This document shows positions 1 through 10,189 of a stretch of 64,000 nucleotides of DNA, one piece after another (position 1 is the first letter of the stretch; the number at the start of each line of letters is the position of its first letter). The notes beneath the pieces are model-generated. The model was not told where the DNA came from. It saw nothing but the letters and a program-made list of their open reading frames with translations, and ran no database searches. This DNA comes from Rhynchopus euleeides (lineage: Eukaryota; Euglenozoa; Diplonemea; Diplonemida; Diplonemidae), in NCBI GenBank assembly GCA_963210315.1, contig OY723285.1:1426001-1490000 (forward strand), read 5' to 3'. A program made the position numbers and the translations under genes.

Positions 1-395
1 TTTCTGCACTTCTGGGTGAAGGTCCCCCACACCCCCTCTTCTCGACCCCCTCCCCGTCCATCTCCCCCCACCACCCCCCACCACCCAGATGCCAATTGCG
101 AGGCGCACCTTCTGCAGGCGCCGCTCTCAGAACGTGTTCCCTACTTCACCAACATCGCTTCCCTGTGCTGTTGCAACATTCTTTGTTGAGATATTGGCTG
201 GTCAAACGCACCCCACCCCACTCCACATCACACAACTATTGCTCGGACTGTACACCATGCATGCCGAGTGAAGGGGAGGTCAGCCCTAGTTTACCTTTCC
301 CCCACCCTCGTCCAGCACCCACTCAGCTGAGATACACCGCACCCAATCACACTCTGCAGGAGCTTCTGTGAGACCACGCGTCCAGCTGTTCCGAC
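1..395. other. Region upstream of the first gene
   Basis: No gene is seen here. The stretch is C-rich and leads into the TMEM214-like gene. A likely trans-splice acceptor is the AG at 358-359 (context CACTCTGCAG), 37 nt before the ATG. A 19-bp string CCGAGTGAAGGGGAGGTCA at 264-282 recurs exactly at 54532-54550, where no downstream gene was recognised. Confidence 0.5.
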
Positions 396-2216
396 ATGGC
401 ACCGAAGGCCGACAAGGATGGATGGGTGAAGGTGGGGCCGTCTAAGGCAGCGCTCTACCGCCAGCGGAAGGAGGAGGAGGCGGCGAAGGAGCGGGCGAAG
501 AAGGTGGAGGAGGACCTGGCGAAGACGGGCTTCAACATGCTGACGAAGAGGAAGGAGGAGGAGGCTGCGGCGAAGGCGGCTGCGGCCGCCGCTGCCGCTG
601 CCGAGGAGGAGGCGAAGAAGCGCCCGAAGACGGAGGCGGAGAAGGCTGCCGCGCGCAAGCTCCGCAAGAAGGAGAAGGCCACCAAGACCAAGGAGGAGGA
701 CACCGGGAAGTTCACGGTCCCCAAGGCCTCCGCCACCCTCGACAAGCTCGCATCGCACGTGCCGAAGGCTGTTGCGGAGAGCCTCCGTGGGCTGCCCAAG
801 AAGTACACCGGGCGTGTGAAGGACCAGTTCCTCACCGCGGTGCTGCACCTCAACGACATGTTCCCCTCCGGCACCCTCACACACAAAAACTACAAGGCGC
901 TGCCCCTGAAGGAGCGTTGGGCACAGCCTGTCGCATCGGACGCCAAGGGCGCGATCGCGCCTTTCCTGCACACCATCATCGACGGTAGCACCGACGATGC
1001 CATGTGGAACGCCACGGCGCGCGACCTCATCGCACAGGTTTTCGGTCGGGACGGCTGCCGTGCCGACGAGGGCTCCCACTTCCTCGGGTCGAAGTTCGCC
1101 CTGCAGGTGCTCCTGCGGTACCGCCCCACCGCCTTCACAGAGAAGGCCTCCGCCATCGAGGGCACCTTCCTGCACGAGGGGGGCACGATGGTGGGGTCTG
1201 CCGCAATCAACTACTCCTGGGTGCTGGCACAGCTGGGGGATGAGGCGGCGTGCGATGCTGTCGCGTCGTGGTCCCGTGTGTACTTCTACCCCCGCATCGC
1301 GGCGAATGAGGGGAAGGCATCGGGGGCGGCGTCGGAGTGTGGCACCGCGTTGGCGGATTACCTGGCTGGGCTCAACCCTTCGGATGAGGTGCGGAAGCAG
1401 TACCTCAACACGACGAAGCACCACGACCCCCTGGAGAAGGAGCTGTTCACCGTCATCCCGCTTGTGGCGCCGAAGATGAACCGCCACATCCGCCTGTTCA
1501 GCACGATCATCCCGAAGTTCTCCGTGCTCTTCACCCCCACCTCCGCGCATGCCTACTTCACAAAGCTCGCGCTGAGCCTCCGGACGGCAAACGATGTCAG
1601 CCGCCCCCTGATTCTGGACCTCATCGTGGAGTGCCTTGTGCTGGACACCGGCTGCATCTACGCCTGGGGCAACGACTTCCTCGTGCTGGCGAAGGAGACC
1701 TCCCTCATCCTGCAGCACATGGGTGGGAAGAAGGACCTCCGCAGCAAGCTGGACGGTGCGGAGTTCGAGAAGCTCTTCGCGAAGATCAACTCTCTCTGCG
1801 ACGGGGCGCTGGATGGGTCGGTCCCACGCCCCACAGGGAAGAAGGGCAAGATGTGCAACTACGACGAGGCTGACCTGCAGTCTGCGAAGAGCTGGGTGAA
1901 GCGCTCCTCGGGGATGGCGAAGGCGATCCCGAAGAACGCCCCTGTTACCAACAAGAAGGCGCAGCAGAAGCTGCGCCAGCTGGCGGCGGAGAAGAAGTCC
2001 TCCGGGGTGTTCACCACGCTCATCCTGTTCGTCATCCTCGCAGTCGTGTCCGTCTGGCTCGCCCTGCCCTACCTGCCGCAGGAGCAGGCTGACGAGATCC
2101 GGAAGCACCTCACCACCGCCGACACCGTTGTCCGCAAGCAGTCCAACGAGTTCCTCACCTTCATCAACCCGCACATCGAGAAGGCGGCGGAGGCGATCAA
2201 GGCACAGCTTGCTTGA
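396..2216 (+). CDS. TMEM214-like membrane protein
   Basis: This 606-residue protein starts at an ATG 37 nt after a good AG acceptor. Residues about 20-110 are a highly charged Lys/Glu/Ala stretch with an alanine run near 59-70, probably helical or coiled coil. The middle (about 115-500) is a mostly alpha-helical globular region. A single hydrophobic segment lies at about 539-558, before a short C-terminal tail. The overall plan (basic helical N-terminus, helical body, C-terminal membrane segment) and local similarity around YFTKLALSLRT and the following VECLVLD segment resemble TMEM214, an ER-membrane protein linked in animals to caspase-4 recruitment during ER stress. The family call is from remembered similarity and is moderate; a tail-anchored ER protein of unknown role is the fallback. 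No intron is needed. It precedes a repeat-filled 2.9-kb gap. Confidence 0.5.
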   Translation: MAPKADKDGWVKVGPSKAALYRQRKEEEAAKERAKKVEEDLAKTGFNMLTKRKEEEAAAKAAAAAAAAAEEEAKKRPKTEAEKAAARKLRKKEKATKTKEEDTGKFTVPKASATLDKLASHVPKAVAESLRGLPKKYTGRVKDQFLTAVLHLNDMFPSGTLTHKNYKALPLKERWAQPVASDAKGAIAPFLHTIIDGSTDDAMWNATARDLIAQVFGRDGCRADEGSHFLGSKFALQVLLRYRPTAFTEKASAIEGTFLHEGGTMVGSAAINYSWVLAQLGDEAACDAVASWSRVYFYPRIAANEGKASGAASECGTALADYLAGLNPSDEVRKQYLNTTKHHDPLEKELFTVIPLVAPKMNRHIRLFSTIIPKFSVLFTPTSAHAYFTKLALSLRTANDVSRPLILDLIVECLVLDTGCIYAWGNDFLVLAKETSLILQHMGGKKDLRSKLDGAEFEKLFAKINSLCDGALDGSVPRPTGKKGKMCNYDEADLQSAKSWVKRSSGMAKAIPKNAPVTNKKAQQKLRQLAAEKKSSGVFTTLILFVILAVVSVWLALPYLPQEQADEIRKHLTTADTVVRKQSNEFLTFINPHIEKAAEAIKAQLA

Positions 2217-2442
2217 TCCCCTGAGGGGTGGGAGTGGGTGTGGGGGGGGGGGGGAGGCAGAGGGAGAGATGTGATTTGAGACAGATGGAGCCTGTGAACT
2301 AGCATGTCTCTCGCAGTGTGGTTAGGGGGAGGGAGGGAGGGGGTGGGGGTGGGTGGGGTGGGGGGGTTGTCCGATGACAAAAAAATGAAGCGGTGTGGTG
2401 TTGTGGTAGGGTGGGGTGGGGTGGGGGGGGGGGTTTGCTATA

Positions 2443-3137
2443 TACACGGTGGGATCTTGTAAATTTTACATGTATAACTACAAGTATATACATGTATTAT
2501 ACATGTATAATACTTGCATGTCAACTATTATACATGTATAATACATGTATATGCCTGAAATATACATGTAAAATACATGTATATCAAGTAAAAATACAAG
2601 TATAATACTTGCATGTCAACTATTATACTTGTATTTTTACTTGATGTACATGTATTTTACATGTATATTTCAGGCATTTACATGTATTTTACATGTATAA
2701 TACTTGTCATGCAAGTATTATACATGTAAAATACTTGCATGACAAGTAAAATACTTGCATGCAAGTAAAATACATGTATTTTACTTGCATGCAAGTATTT
2801 TACTTGTCATGCAAGTATTATACATGTATTTTACTTGTCATGCAAGTATTTTACATGTATAATACTTGCATGACAAGTATTATACATGTAAAATACATGT
2901 AAATGCCTGAAATATACATGTAAAATACATGTATATCAAGTAAAAATACAAGTATAATAGTTGACATGCAAGTATTATACTTGTATTTTTACTTGATATA
3001 CATGTATTTTACATGTATATTTCAGGCATATACATGTATTATACATGTATAATAGTTGACATGCAAGTATTATACATGTATAATACATGTATATACTTGT
3101 AGTTATACATGTAAAATTTACAAGATCCCACCGTGTA
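2443..3137. repeat. 695-bp AT-rich palindrome of ACATGTAT/ACTTGCATG units
   Basis: The outer ends are exact inverted copies (left TACACGGTGGGATCTTGTAA, right its reverse complement), with the symmetry axis near 2789. The whole interior is built from short self-complementary words such as TACATGTA, CTTGCATGCAAG and TATTATACATG, so it can fold on itself almost end to end. It is sharply AT-rich in a GC-rich neighbourhood and has no real reading frame. It may be a palindromic mobile element, or a site acting through cruciform or hairpin structure; the sequence alone does not decide. Confidence 0.9.
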
Positions 3138-4231
3138 CAGGCGACTTATCGGTGAAGTTTCGGCATGTTTTCTCCTATGATTGGGAGGAAAAAAAATGCA
3201 CCGTTTTCCGGCCATACCGTAGTGAAGACCTCAAACCCCATGGAATGTGTAAAACGTGAACCGGGAGCCCACGGCGTGGAATTGCAATCTGATGAGCTTG
3301 GTCGTCAGATTGCAGTTCGTCGTGTTTGGTTTTTTGCTTCAAGATCTCCAAGAGAGAGCAACATTCGATGCGACGTTGTTAAAGCACCCGTCTTGTGTTT
3401 GTGTGTGTGGGGACAGGGCAGAATGACGGGAATATATTGTTTGTGCACCCCACTCTGTTTCATTGCGTGTCTGGGAGGGGAGGAGGGGGTGGGGGGGGAG
3501 AGGGAGGGGAGGGCGAGTGGCGGCGGCGGCGGCGGTGCCGCGGTTGTGTTTTCCCCACCCCCCCCCCCCCACCCCCTCCCCAAAAAAGAATTTTTGTTAT
3601 TGTGATGAGGTGGAGGCGGAGGCGGAGCCGAGGGTGGGGGAGGGGAGGGAGGTCTCGCTTCAAGTCAAACCTCAGCCATGGCGTGCGGTGCCTTATTTTC
3701 TGTGAGGGGCATGCCTACCCCCGTTTCTGCACTTCAAAGTGAATAAAAGACCCTCGTTGTTTGGTTTACCCCCCACCCCCACCCCTCCCCACCACCACGT
3801 CTCCGATCTTCTCCCCCCCCACCCGCGGTGAGTTCCCCCCTTTCTTCCCTATCGACCTACCGGCAGTGCGCCTATCGTGTTATTTGCAGACCTTCCGGAT
3901 ATATCTCTCTCACGTCTGCTTTAACATGCCGCCACAAAAGCCGTCCTCACTCAACCGCGATTTACCGACCCCACCGTACCCCCCACCCCCGCCAAACATG
4001 ACAACCGCCCCACCCCCGGGCTTGTGTGCCTGGATGATGTTCAGGATTGGGTGGCTCAACTCTCCGCCACCCGTTTGTGCGTATGTGTGGTATATCTGTG
4101 TGGCTTCACCATGCACGGGGGCTGTGTCGGACACTCAAACGAAGAAAAATGGCAAAAAAAGAACAGGGGGAAGAAACCAAATCCCCCCCGTTTTGCACAA
4201 CTATCGGGCGATGCGATCAATTATGTGTCTC
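3138..4231. other. Intergenic DNA, no gene seen
   Basis: GC-rich spacer with long G and C homopolymers (for example around 3475-3580). An AATAAA at 3741-3746 could be a distant polyadenylation signal, but it lies 1.5 kb past the nearest upstream stop. Short open frames here follow the homopolymers and show no protein-like composition. Confidence 0.4.
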
Positions 4232-4330
4232 GGGGGCCCTCGCTATCAGGTGTGACTGATTGAGAAGAAGTGAGCCACGGCCCACTTCCCCTCACTGACT
4301 GACGAGCTGTGACTGGTAGCGAGGGCCCCC
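4232..4330. mobile_element. MITE, GGGGGCCCTCGCTA family
   Basis: A ~99-bp element with terminal inverted repeats GGGGGCCCTCGCTA and TAGCGAGGGCCCCC. Its reverse complement matches the element at 27523-27631 along the full length, including the internal GTGAGGGGAAGTGGGCCGTG. Flanking CTC on both sides could be a 3-bp target duplication, though the C run makes the right edge ambiguous. There is no coding capacity, so it is non-autonomous. Confidence 0.75.
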
Positions 4331-4884
4331 CCCTCAGATATGCTTGAACTGACGTTTTCATCAACGAGTCGGGCATTACTTAGTAGTTCAGCTGCCGTGC
4401 CATCGGCGCCTGTGCCTGTGTTGTCCCCGTATTGTTTATTTTTACCGGCAGTTCAACCCGATATGTGTCCCAATTCCCATGTGTGATTTGTGGTGGAATA
4501 CGCTCATCGTTGCAGCCGTGCGCAGATTGGTGCAGGGGAGGGGGTGGGGGTGGGGGGTGGGGTGGCGGACTGCACAATCTCTCTCTCACTCGCACCCAGC
4601 CGCGTTGTCAGGCGCGTTCGCTGGTGGCGAAAACCCATACCGACCGAAAGATAACGAGAACCGAATGACGGGGAGGGGTTGGGTGTCTCTGCGTTTGCGT
4701 TTGTGTTTGTGTGTTTGTGTGTGTTGTGTCTTTTTTTTAGTGACGGCAAAATCGTGACGGCAGGTGGCAAAGGACGAGCCACTTCTGAACTGCGCAGCGC
4801 ACTCCCCTCCGCCACCTCCCCCTCCCCTCCCCGCTCCACTATATACACACATCCCCCCTTTGTACATTGCTCCACCTCGTCCAG

Positions 4885-4936
4885 CATATCTGGTGTGGCG
4901 GCTACCAAAAAGGGCAGCCACTGCGAAGGTGCTGGG
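4885..4936 (+). repeat. Shared upstream module, copy 1
   Basis: A ~50-bp block beginning CATATCTGGTGTGGCGGCTA and ending GAAGGTGCTGGG, 190 bp before the thioesterase ATG. Related blocks occur at 48576-48628 and 62913-62952, the last about 315 bp before the dUTPase ATG. Recurrence at a similar place before two unrelated genes suggests a promoter, 5'-UTR or processing element, or a small mobile repeat that prefers such sites. Confidence 0.5.
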
Positions 4937-5126
4937 TGGCCTGCCTTTGCTTTCACTCCCGCCAACCCAAATGCCCTCCCCCGCTCTGCATGCCTAGAAG
5001 GACAAGCGATGCCTCCTGCACTCCCTCAGCCTCCACGCTGAGTCCCCTACCCACCCACCCCCGCATCCCCCACTCACACAGGAGGGTCGCACACACACAC
5101 AGAGGCCCGCCGCACCCGCCGACACA

Positions 5127-5858
5127 ATGCAGTCCTTCCGCCTGATGGCGGCTGCTGCAGCTAAGGGCATGCAGAGGCGCGGTGTCATGGGCGTGCCTGC
5201 CATGAAGGATGTGGTGCTGCCCAACCGCGAGGAGCACGCGGCAACCCTGATCTTTATGCACGGCCTGGGTGACACGGGTGCCGGTTGGGAGGAACCGATG
5301 CGTGTCATGTCGTCAGCCATGCCGTCGCTGAAGATTGTGCTGCCCAGCGCACCGGAGCTGCCCGTCACGCTGAACGGCGGAATGCTGATGCCTGCATGGT
5401 ATGACATTGCGGGGCTCGGCTCGCGCGCAAACGAAAGGTGCACCGGCATCGACGAAAGCGCGAAGCGCATCACAGAGCTTGTTTCCTCCGAGATGGACGC
5501 GGCAGGCCAGTCGGGCAAGGTTCTCCTGTGCGGCTTCTCGCAGGGCGGCGCCATGGCGCTGTACACAGGGCTCCACATGTCTGACCCGCGCGTTGCGGGC
5601 ATCGGCGCGCTGTCGTCCTACCTGCCGTGCCCCTCCAAGTTCACCGAGAGGGCGCAGCAGAGGAAGGACATCCCTCTCCTGATGTGCCACGGCGCCCAGG
5701 ACGGCGTTGTGCACCTGAAGTGGGCTGAGGAGTCGCGTGACACCATGCAGGAGTCTGGGTACACGGTGGACTTCAACACATATGAGGGGATGGACCACGA
5801 GCTCAACCCGCATGAGTTCCAGAAGTTTGTCCAGTGGGCAAAGGCATCCATCCAGTGA
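5127..5858 (+). CDS. Acyl-protein thioesterase (APT1/LYPLA-type alpha/beta hydrolase)
   Basis: A 243-residue serine hydrolase of the carboxylesterase/phospholipase family that removes palmitate from cytosolic faces of proteins and hydrolyses lysophospholipids. The oxyanion-side motif FMHGLGDTGAGW follows the first strand. The nucleophile elbow GFSQGG places Ser138. Asp192 lies in GAQDGVV and His224 in GMDHELNPHE, giving a triad spacing like that of animal APT1. The N-terminal ~27 residues extend beyond the usual fold and are basic and alanine-rich (RLMAAAAAKGMQRRG), so mitochondrial targeting is possible though unproven. The ATG follows AG acceptors within 50 nt. It lacks the N-terminal Cys2 that animal APT1 uses for its own palmitoylation. 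Confidence 0.93.
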   Translation: MQSFRLMAAAAAKGMQRRGVMGVPAMKDVVLPNREEHAATLIFMHGLGDTGAGWEEPMRVMSSAMPSLKIVLPSAPELPVTLNGGMLMPAWYDIAGLGSRANERCTGIDESAKRITELVSSEMDAAGQSGKVLLCGFSQGGAMALYTGLHMSDPRVAGIGALSSYLPCPSKFTERAQQRKDIPLLMCHGAQDGVVHLKWAEESRDTMQESGYTVDFNTYEGMDHELNPHEFQKFVQWAKASIQ

Positions 5859-6343
5859 GGAGGGTGGATGGTCTGTTCCGTGCTTTCCCGGATGTCGTGC
5901 TGGTGGGTGGGGGTGGGAGAGAGCGTTGTTGGGTTGGTGCACAGCCCCCCCAGCTCCCCCGCCTGGTGTTGTGGATCATGGCTGTGCTCAGCATGGGATC
6001 TGAAAGAAAGGGAAGAGAAGAGAGGAGGAAGAAGTGCTTCTCTGGAGAGGCGTTGTGGTGTGTTGTGTTGTGCTGCGTTATGCATTTTCTGTATGTCACC
6101 ACAGCCTGTAGGCTGTATGGGTTTTGCCGAGACGAGCAGACAATGTAGCCAAAGGGGCTCCTCTCTCAACCCCCCCTCCCCCGCCTTCCTCGAGCTCCCC
6201 ATTGCCAGCTCCTCTGCCTCGTGGCTAGGCCCATTCAGGCATGCGACCTGCAGATTTGACTCGCTCACCCCGTCCCACCGCAGGAGCACACCAGCCGTCT
6301 CCAAACCCCCCCACCTACACAGCCCGCTCGCCCGATTGCAACA
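5859..6343. other. Intergenic spacer between thioesterase and fumarate reductase
   Basis: 485 bp with no gene. A pyrimidine-rich stretch leads to CCACCGCAG (AG at 6282-6283), the best candidate trans-splice acceptor for the next gene, 61 nt before its ATG. No canonical AATAAA is seen for the upstream gene. Confidence 0.5.
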
Positions 6344-9300
6344 ATGGGGGCTGATGGGTGCTCCACCGCGTCCCGCATTGTCGGGCAGAAGGAGATCAAG
6401 CATGCGGAGATTCCTGACAACACCAGCGACCGCGACCTTGAGGCGAAGTGGGTGAAGGAGGGGAAGTTTGTGAAGTTTGAGGGTACCTCCGGCGAGATGC
6501 ACTACGTCGTGATGTGCGCCTTCGGCTCCCCGCACACAGACGTCGAGAAGACGGAGACGGAAAAAGCCATCACTGGGGCTCTCAACGAAGTGGGCCAGGT
6601 GTTCAGCCCCTTCATCCCGACGAGCGAGGTCAACACCCTGAACAGGACCCTCTCGGAGACGCTGCGCTCTGAGGAATCTGGGAGGACACTGCCGATCTCT
6701 GAGCACATGGCCTCCGTCCTCAAGGCCGCCATCGAAATCTTCAAGGTGACCCGCGGCAGCTTCGACCCGACCTACGCCCTCCTGAGGGACCTCCACAGTC
6801 TCGACGCACAGCCCAAGGGCTCCCTGTTCTCCTGCATGTCCCTCGAGCAGAAGCCCGCCACTGCAGGCGGCGCGCTGCAGGACTACCTCAAGCTCGACCT
6901 CACCGGGGACGAGGGGAAAGGGGTCGCCCACCTGCTGTCCTCCCTCCTGAAGCAGCACCACGAGATTGAGTTCCTCAACCTCTGCGGGATTGCGAAGGGG
7001 TTTGCCATCGATCTCATCGGGGAGCGCCTTCAGAAGCGCGGCATCGAGAACGCCTTCATCTCGTGGGGCGGCGATGTCAAGGCGCTGGGGAGGCACCCCA
7101 CCGGGAGGAAGTGGAGGACGCGGGTGCAGTTCCTCGAGGGCGATGGCGTGGTGCTGCGCGTCGTGGAGCTCCGCCCCGGCGAGGCGGTTGCCACCTCGGG
7201 GGACTACCTCAACGCGGTGGAGCTGCGCGGGATCAAGTCGAGCCACATCTTCAACGCAGCGCAGTCGAAGCCACTCCCTGTCGGGGAGAAGAACATCGCC
7301 CTCTGCGCGGTGACAGTGTGCAACTCATGCATGCACGCCGATGCCCTTGCCACATCGGTCCTCGCCGCGTCGGGCGACACCGAGTCGAACACCCTTAAGC
7401 TGCTGAAGAACCTCCAGATGGTCCCCCGGAAATTCCAGGTCCGCGACTACATCTATCTGGTTCGCGACGGGAACAAGGTGGTGCAGTGCCTCCACCCCGG
7501 CTCCGAGGAGAGGGACCACCACGCCGAGCGCCAGTCCCAGCACGACCCGGCTACCGTTGTGGTGGTGGGTGGGGGGCTTGCTGGTCTCACTGCCGCGGTT
7601 CACGCCGCACGCGCCAACGCCAAGGTGATTGTGCTGGAGAAGGAGGCGCGGACGGGAGGCAACTCCGCCAAGGCCACCTCCGGCATCAACGCCTGGGGGA
7701 GCGACGTCCAGTCGACGGTCTACACCGTGCCAGACGACGAAAGGTATTTCGAGCGTGACACCTTCAAATCCGCCATCGGGGGACGCTCCAACCACGGCCT
7801 GGTCAGGCTCCTCTCGACACAGTCGCAGCATGCGATTGACTTCCTGAAGACCGACATCGGCGTCCCTCTGACGGTGCTGAGCCAGCTTGGGGGCCACTCC
7901 AGGAAGAGGTCCCACCGTGCCCCCCCGAAGAAGGATGGGACCCCGACCCCGATTGGGTATACCATCATGCAGGCGATGAGGGACCACATCGAGGCGACCT
8001 TCCCGAGGAATGTCGAGATCCGCACCAACACCGAGGTGGTGTCCCTCCTGGGTGACGACACGGAGGTGAAGGGTGTCCGGCTTGCCGGCGGGGAGGAGCT
8101 CATGGCTGACTCTGTGGTGCTGACCACCGGTGGGTTCGGCTACGGCGAGGTGGCGGGGAGTCTTCTGAAGGAGGTCCGCCCCGACCTCGCCGGGGTGCCC
8201 ACGACGTGCGGGGAGTGGACCACCGGGTCGGGGATTCGCATTGGTGCGGCCCTGGGGGCAAACCTCATCGATATGGACAAGGTGCAGCTGCACCCCACCT
8301 CATTCATCGACCCCAAGGACCCCTCGAAGAACACGAAATTCCTGGGCCCCGAGGCGCTGCGCGGGTCGGGCGGGATTCTGCTCAACCAGAAGGGCGAGCG
8401 GTTCGTCAACGAGCTGGACCTCCGCTCTGTTGTGTCGGAGGCAATCCAGAAGGGGTGCGCGAATTACCCTGAGACATCCCTCCCGTTTGCCTACTGCGTG
8501 CTGAACAGGCAGATGCAGCATGCGTTCGGCCTCCCTCTTCTCAACTTCTACAAAGACAAGATCGGGCTTTTCAAGCCTGCGGGGAGCGCTGCGGAGGTCG
8601 CCTCCATCATCGGCTGCCCGGAGGCAGCGGTCACCGCGACCTTCGCGGCATACTCCAAGGCTGTCTCGGAGAAGCTCTGCCCCCTCACGGGAAAGATCGT
8701 GTTCCCCGCCGACATCGCCCCGGAGGATGCAAAGGAAGGGGACAGCACCTCCGCCTATGTCGTGGCGGCGATCACCCCTGCGGTGCACTACTGCATGGGG
8801 GGTCTGGAGATCTCTTCTGCAGGGGAGGTGCAGAAGCCTGTCAAATCCGCCTTCGGCAAGCGGAAGCCCATCAAGCGTCTCTTCGCTGCAGGCGAGTGCA
8901 CCGGGGGGGTCCACGGGGCAAACCGTCTCGGAGGGAACTCTCTCCTGGAGTGCGTTGTGATGGGCATAGTGTGCGGAGACCGTGCCGCAACCATCAAGCA
9001 GCGCGAAGCCACCTGTCTCCACCCTGAGTCATGGACGCCCCTCGTCCTGAGGGAGCGCAAGGTGACAGACGCGAAGTTTGGGAGGAACACCTGCAGCTAC
9101 CGCTTCAACCTCCACGGGGCTCTCCAGAGCACCGGGCTCCGCCTCGGCGAGTTCATCGCAGTCCGCGGGGAGCTGGATGGTGACACACTCCAGGGGTTCT
9201 ACTCTCCCATCACCCGCCCCACCGACTATGGCTGCATCGAGATCCTCAGCCGTGAGGACAACCGTGGGGGTCCCATCGTGGAGGTGCTGAAGAGCCTGCG

Positions 9301-9826
9301 CCCCGGATCCAGCCTGCTCTTCAAATCGATGGGTGGGCTGAAGATCGACATCGATCAGAAGACCGGGGTGTGGACCTGCGATGGGCGCCAGATCAAGAAG
9401 GTCAACCTGCTGGCGGGTGGGACCGGGATTGCCCCGATGATCCAGATCATCAGGACATTCCTGAAGACGGTTGACGTCGAGAAGACGAGCCCTGCTGAAA
9501 CGGGGCTGCGCCTGCTGTACGCTGCGGAGGAGGAGTCGGACCTTGCCTTTGCCGAGTCGACCGAGGTGGCTTCGCATGTGGCGGAAGGGTTCTTCAAGCG
9601 GTTTGTCTGCCTGAACCGTCCCCCCCCGGGGTGGTCGCAGGGCGTCGGCATCATCGAGCCTGATGACATCGTTGCTAACGCATTCCCTGCGAAGGATGGC
9701 GAGACGCTGCTGACTGTCATCTGCGGGCCTCCAATCTTCGAGCACTTCATGGTGCAGCACCTGAAGAACCTGGGCCACGCACCGAACACCGTCTTCTCCT
9801 ACTCGCAGGCTGCCAAGATGAAGTGA
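6344..9826 (+). CDS. NADH-dependent fumarate reductase, kinetoplastid-type three-domain
   Basis: This 1160-residue multidomain flavoenzyme reduces fumarate to succinate with NADH, without a membrane quinone, helping reoxidise NADH in glycosomes or mitochondria. Residues ~40-340 are an ApbE-like FMN transferase domain (WGGDVKALG, HIFNA). Residues ~400-890 are the fumarate-reductase flavoprotein, with the dinucleotide fold VVVVGGGLAGL near 402, GGNSAKATSGINAWG, QLHPTSFID near 647, and the catalytic-core segment AAGECTGGVHGANRLGGNSL near 850. Residues ~900-1160 are a cytochrome-b5-reductase-like FAD/NADH module (AGGTGIAPM, CGPP). The extreme N-terminus, D4-G-C-S-T-A-S10, fits the covalent flavinylation signal known in kinetoplastid enzymes, predicting Ser10 as the FMN site. 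The C-terminus, AAKMK, is not a clear peroxisomal signal, so compartment is open. No intron. Confidence 0.97.
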   Translation: MGADGCSTASRIVGQKEIKHAEIPDNTSDRDLEAKWVKEGKFVKFEGTSGEMHYVVMCAFGSPHTDVEKTETEKAITGALNEVGQVFSPFIPTSEVNTLNRTLSETLRSEESGRTLPISEHMASVLKAAIEIFKVTRGSFDPTYALLRDLHSLDAQPKGSLFSCMSLEQKPATAGGALQDYLKLDLTGDEGKGVAHLLSSLLKQHHEIEFLNLCGIAKGFAIDLIGERLQKRGIENAFISWGGDVKALGRHPTGRKWRTRVQFLEGDGVVLRVVELRPGEAVATSGDYLNAVELRGIKSSHIFNAAQSKPLPVGEKNIALCAVTVCNSCMHADALATSVLAASGDTESNTLKLLKNLQMVPRKFQVRDYIYLVRDGNKVVQCLHPGSEERDHHAERQSQHDPATVVVVGGGLAGLTAAVHAARANAKVIVLEKEARTGGNSAKATSGINAWGSDVQSTVYTVPDDERYFERDTFKSAIGGRSNHGLVRLLSTQSQHAIDFLKTDIGVPLTVLSQLGGHSRKRSHRAPPKKDGTPTPIGYTIMQAMRDHIEATFPRNVEIRTNTEVVSLLGDDTEVKGVRLAGGEELMADSVVLTTGGFGYGEVAGSLLKEVRPDLAGVPTTCGEWTTGSGIRIGAALGANLIDMDKVQLHPTSFIDPKDPSKNTKFLGPEALRGSGGILLNQKGERFVNELDLRSVVSEAIQKGCANYPETSLPFAYCVLNRQMQHAFGLPLLNFYKDKIGLFKPAGSAAEVASIIGCPEAAVTATFAAYSKAVSEKLCPLTGKIVFPADIAPEDAKEGDSTSAYVVAAITPAVHYCMGGLEISSAGEVQKPVKSAFGKRKPIKRLFAAGECTGGVHGANRLGGNSLLECVVMGIVCGDRAATIKQREATCLHPESWTPLVLRERKVTDAKFGRNTCSYRFNLHGALQSTGLRLGEFIAVRGELDGDTLQGFYSPITRPTDYGCIEILSREDNRGGPIVEVLKSLRPGSSLLFKSMGGLKIDIDQKTGVWTCDGRQIKKVNLLAGGTGIAPMIQIIRTFLKTVDVEKTSPAETGLRLLYAAEEESDLAFAESTEVASHVAEGFFKRFVCLNRPPPGWSQGVGIIEPDDIVANAFPAKDGETLLTVICGPPIFEHFMVQHLKNLGHAPNTVFSYSQAAKMK

Positions 9827-10091
9827 GCGGGGAGAGCAACCCTAACACGAGCGAGTGGGAAATGCACTCCTCATGAAAGTCCGGACTCATGAACCCATCC
9901 ACCTCCACCTCTTGATACCACACCCTATGACGGACCCGACCGTGCAGAGCAAGGAGGAATGTACGAGGCGGAGGGGTTGGTCGGTTGGTGGACCGAGAGG
10001 GGAAGGTCGTGGGTGGGGGGGTGGCAGGTAGAGGGGGAGAGAGGGCTGCCGTGGGGAGAACAGGGAGATGGCAGCATGTGATATGGGGGGG
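9827..10091. other. Downstream spacer of fumarate reductase
   Basis: No gene. GC-rich with a 12-G run at 10085-10096 that merges with the left terminus of the following MITE. Confidence 0.4.
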
Positions 10092-10189
10092 GGGGGTCTT
10101 CGCTACGGGGTGATCGCCAGTGCATTTTTTTTGGTGCATTTCCTGTTGAATTAGCTGAAAACTGACGAAAGATTGACGAAGGATAACGA
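10092..10189. mobile_element. MITE, GGGGGTCTTCGCTA family, 3'-truncated
   Basis: The left terminus GGGGGTCTTCGCTACGGGG is intact and the interior (TGATCGCCAGTGCATT, TTCCTGTTGAATTAGCTG, AAAACTGACGAA) matches the reverse complement of the element at 18557-18668. The sequence diverges after GGATAACGAG, so the right inverted repeat is missing. Non-coding. Confidence 0.75.

Noticed and set aside
291-2174. A 627-codon minus-strand frame opposite the TMEM214-like gene
   Set aside because: It is the antisense shadow of a GC-rich gene: third-position GC makes the complementary frame stop-poor. It is Leu/Arg/Gly-biased and carries no domain.
2443-3137. CRISPR-like array of regular short repeats
   Set aside because: The words are not separated by unique spacers of constant length; the region is one long palindrome in a eukaryotic context.
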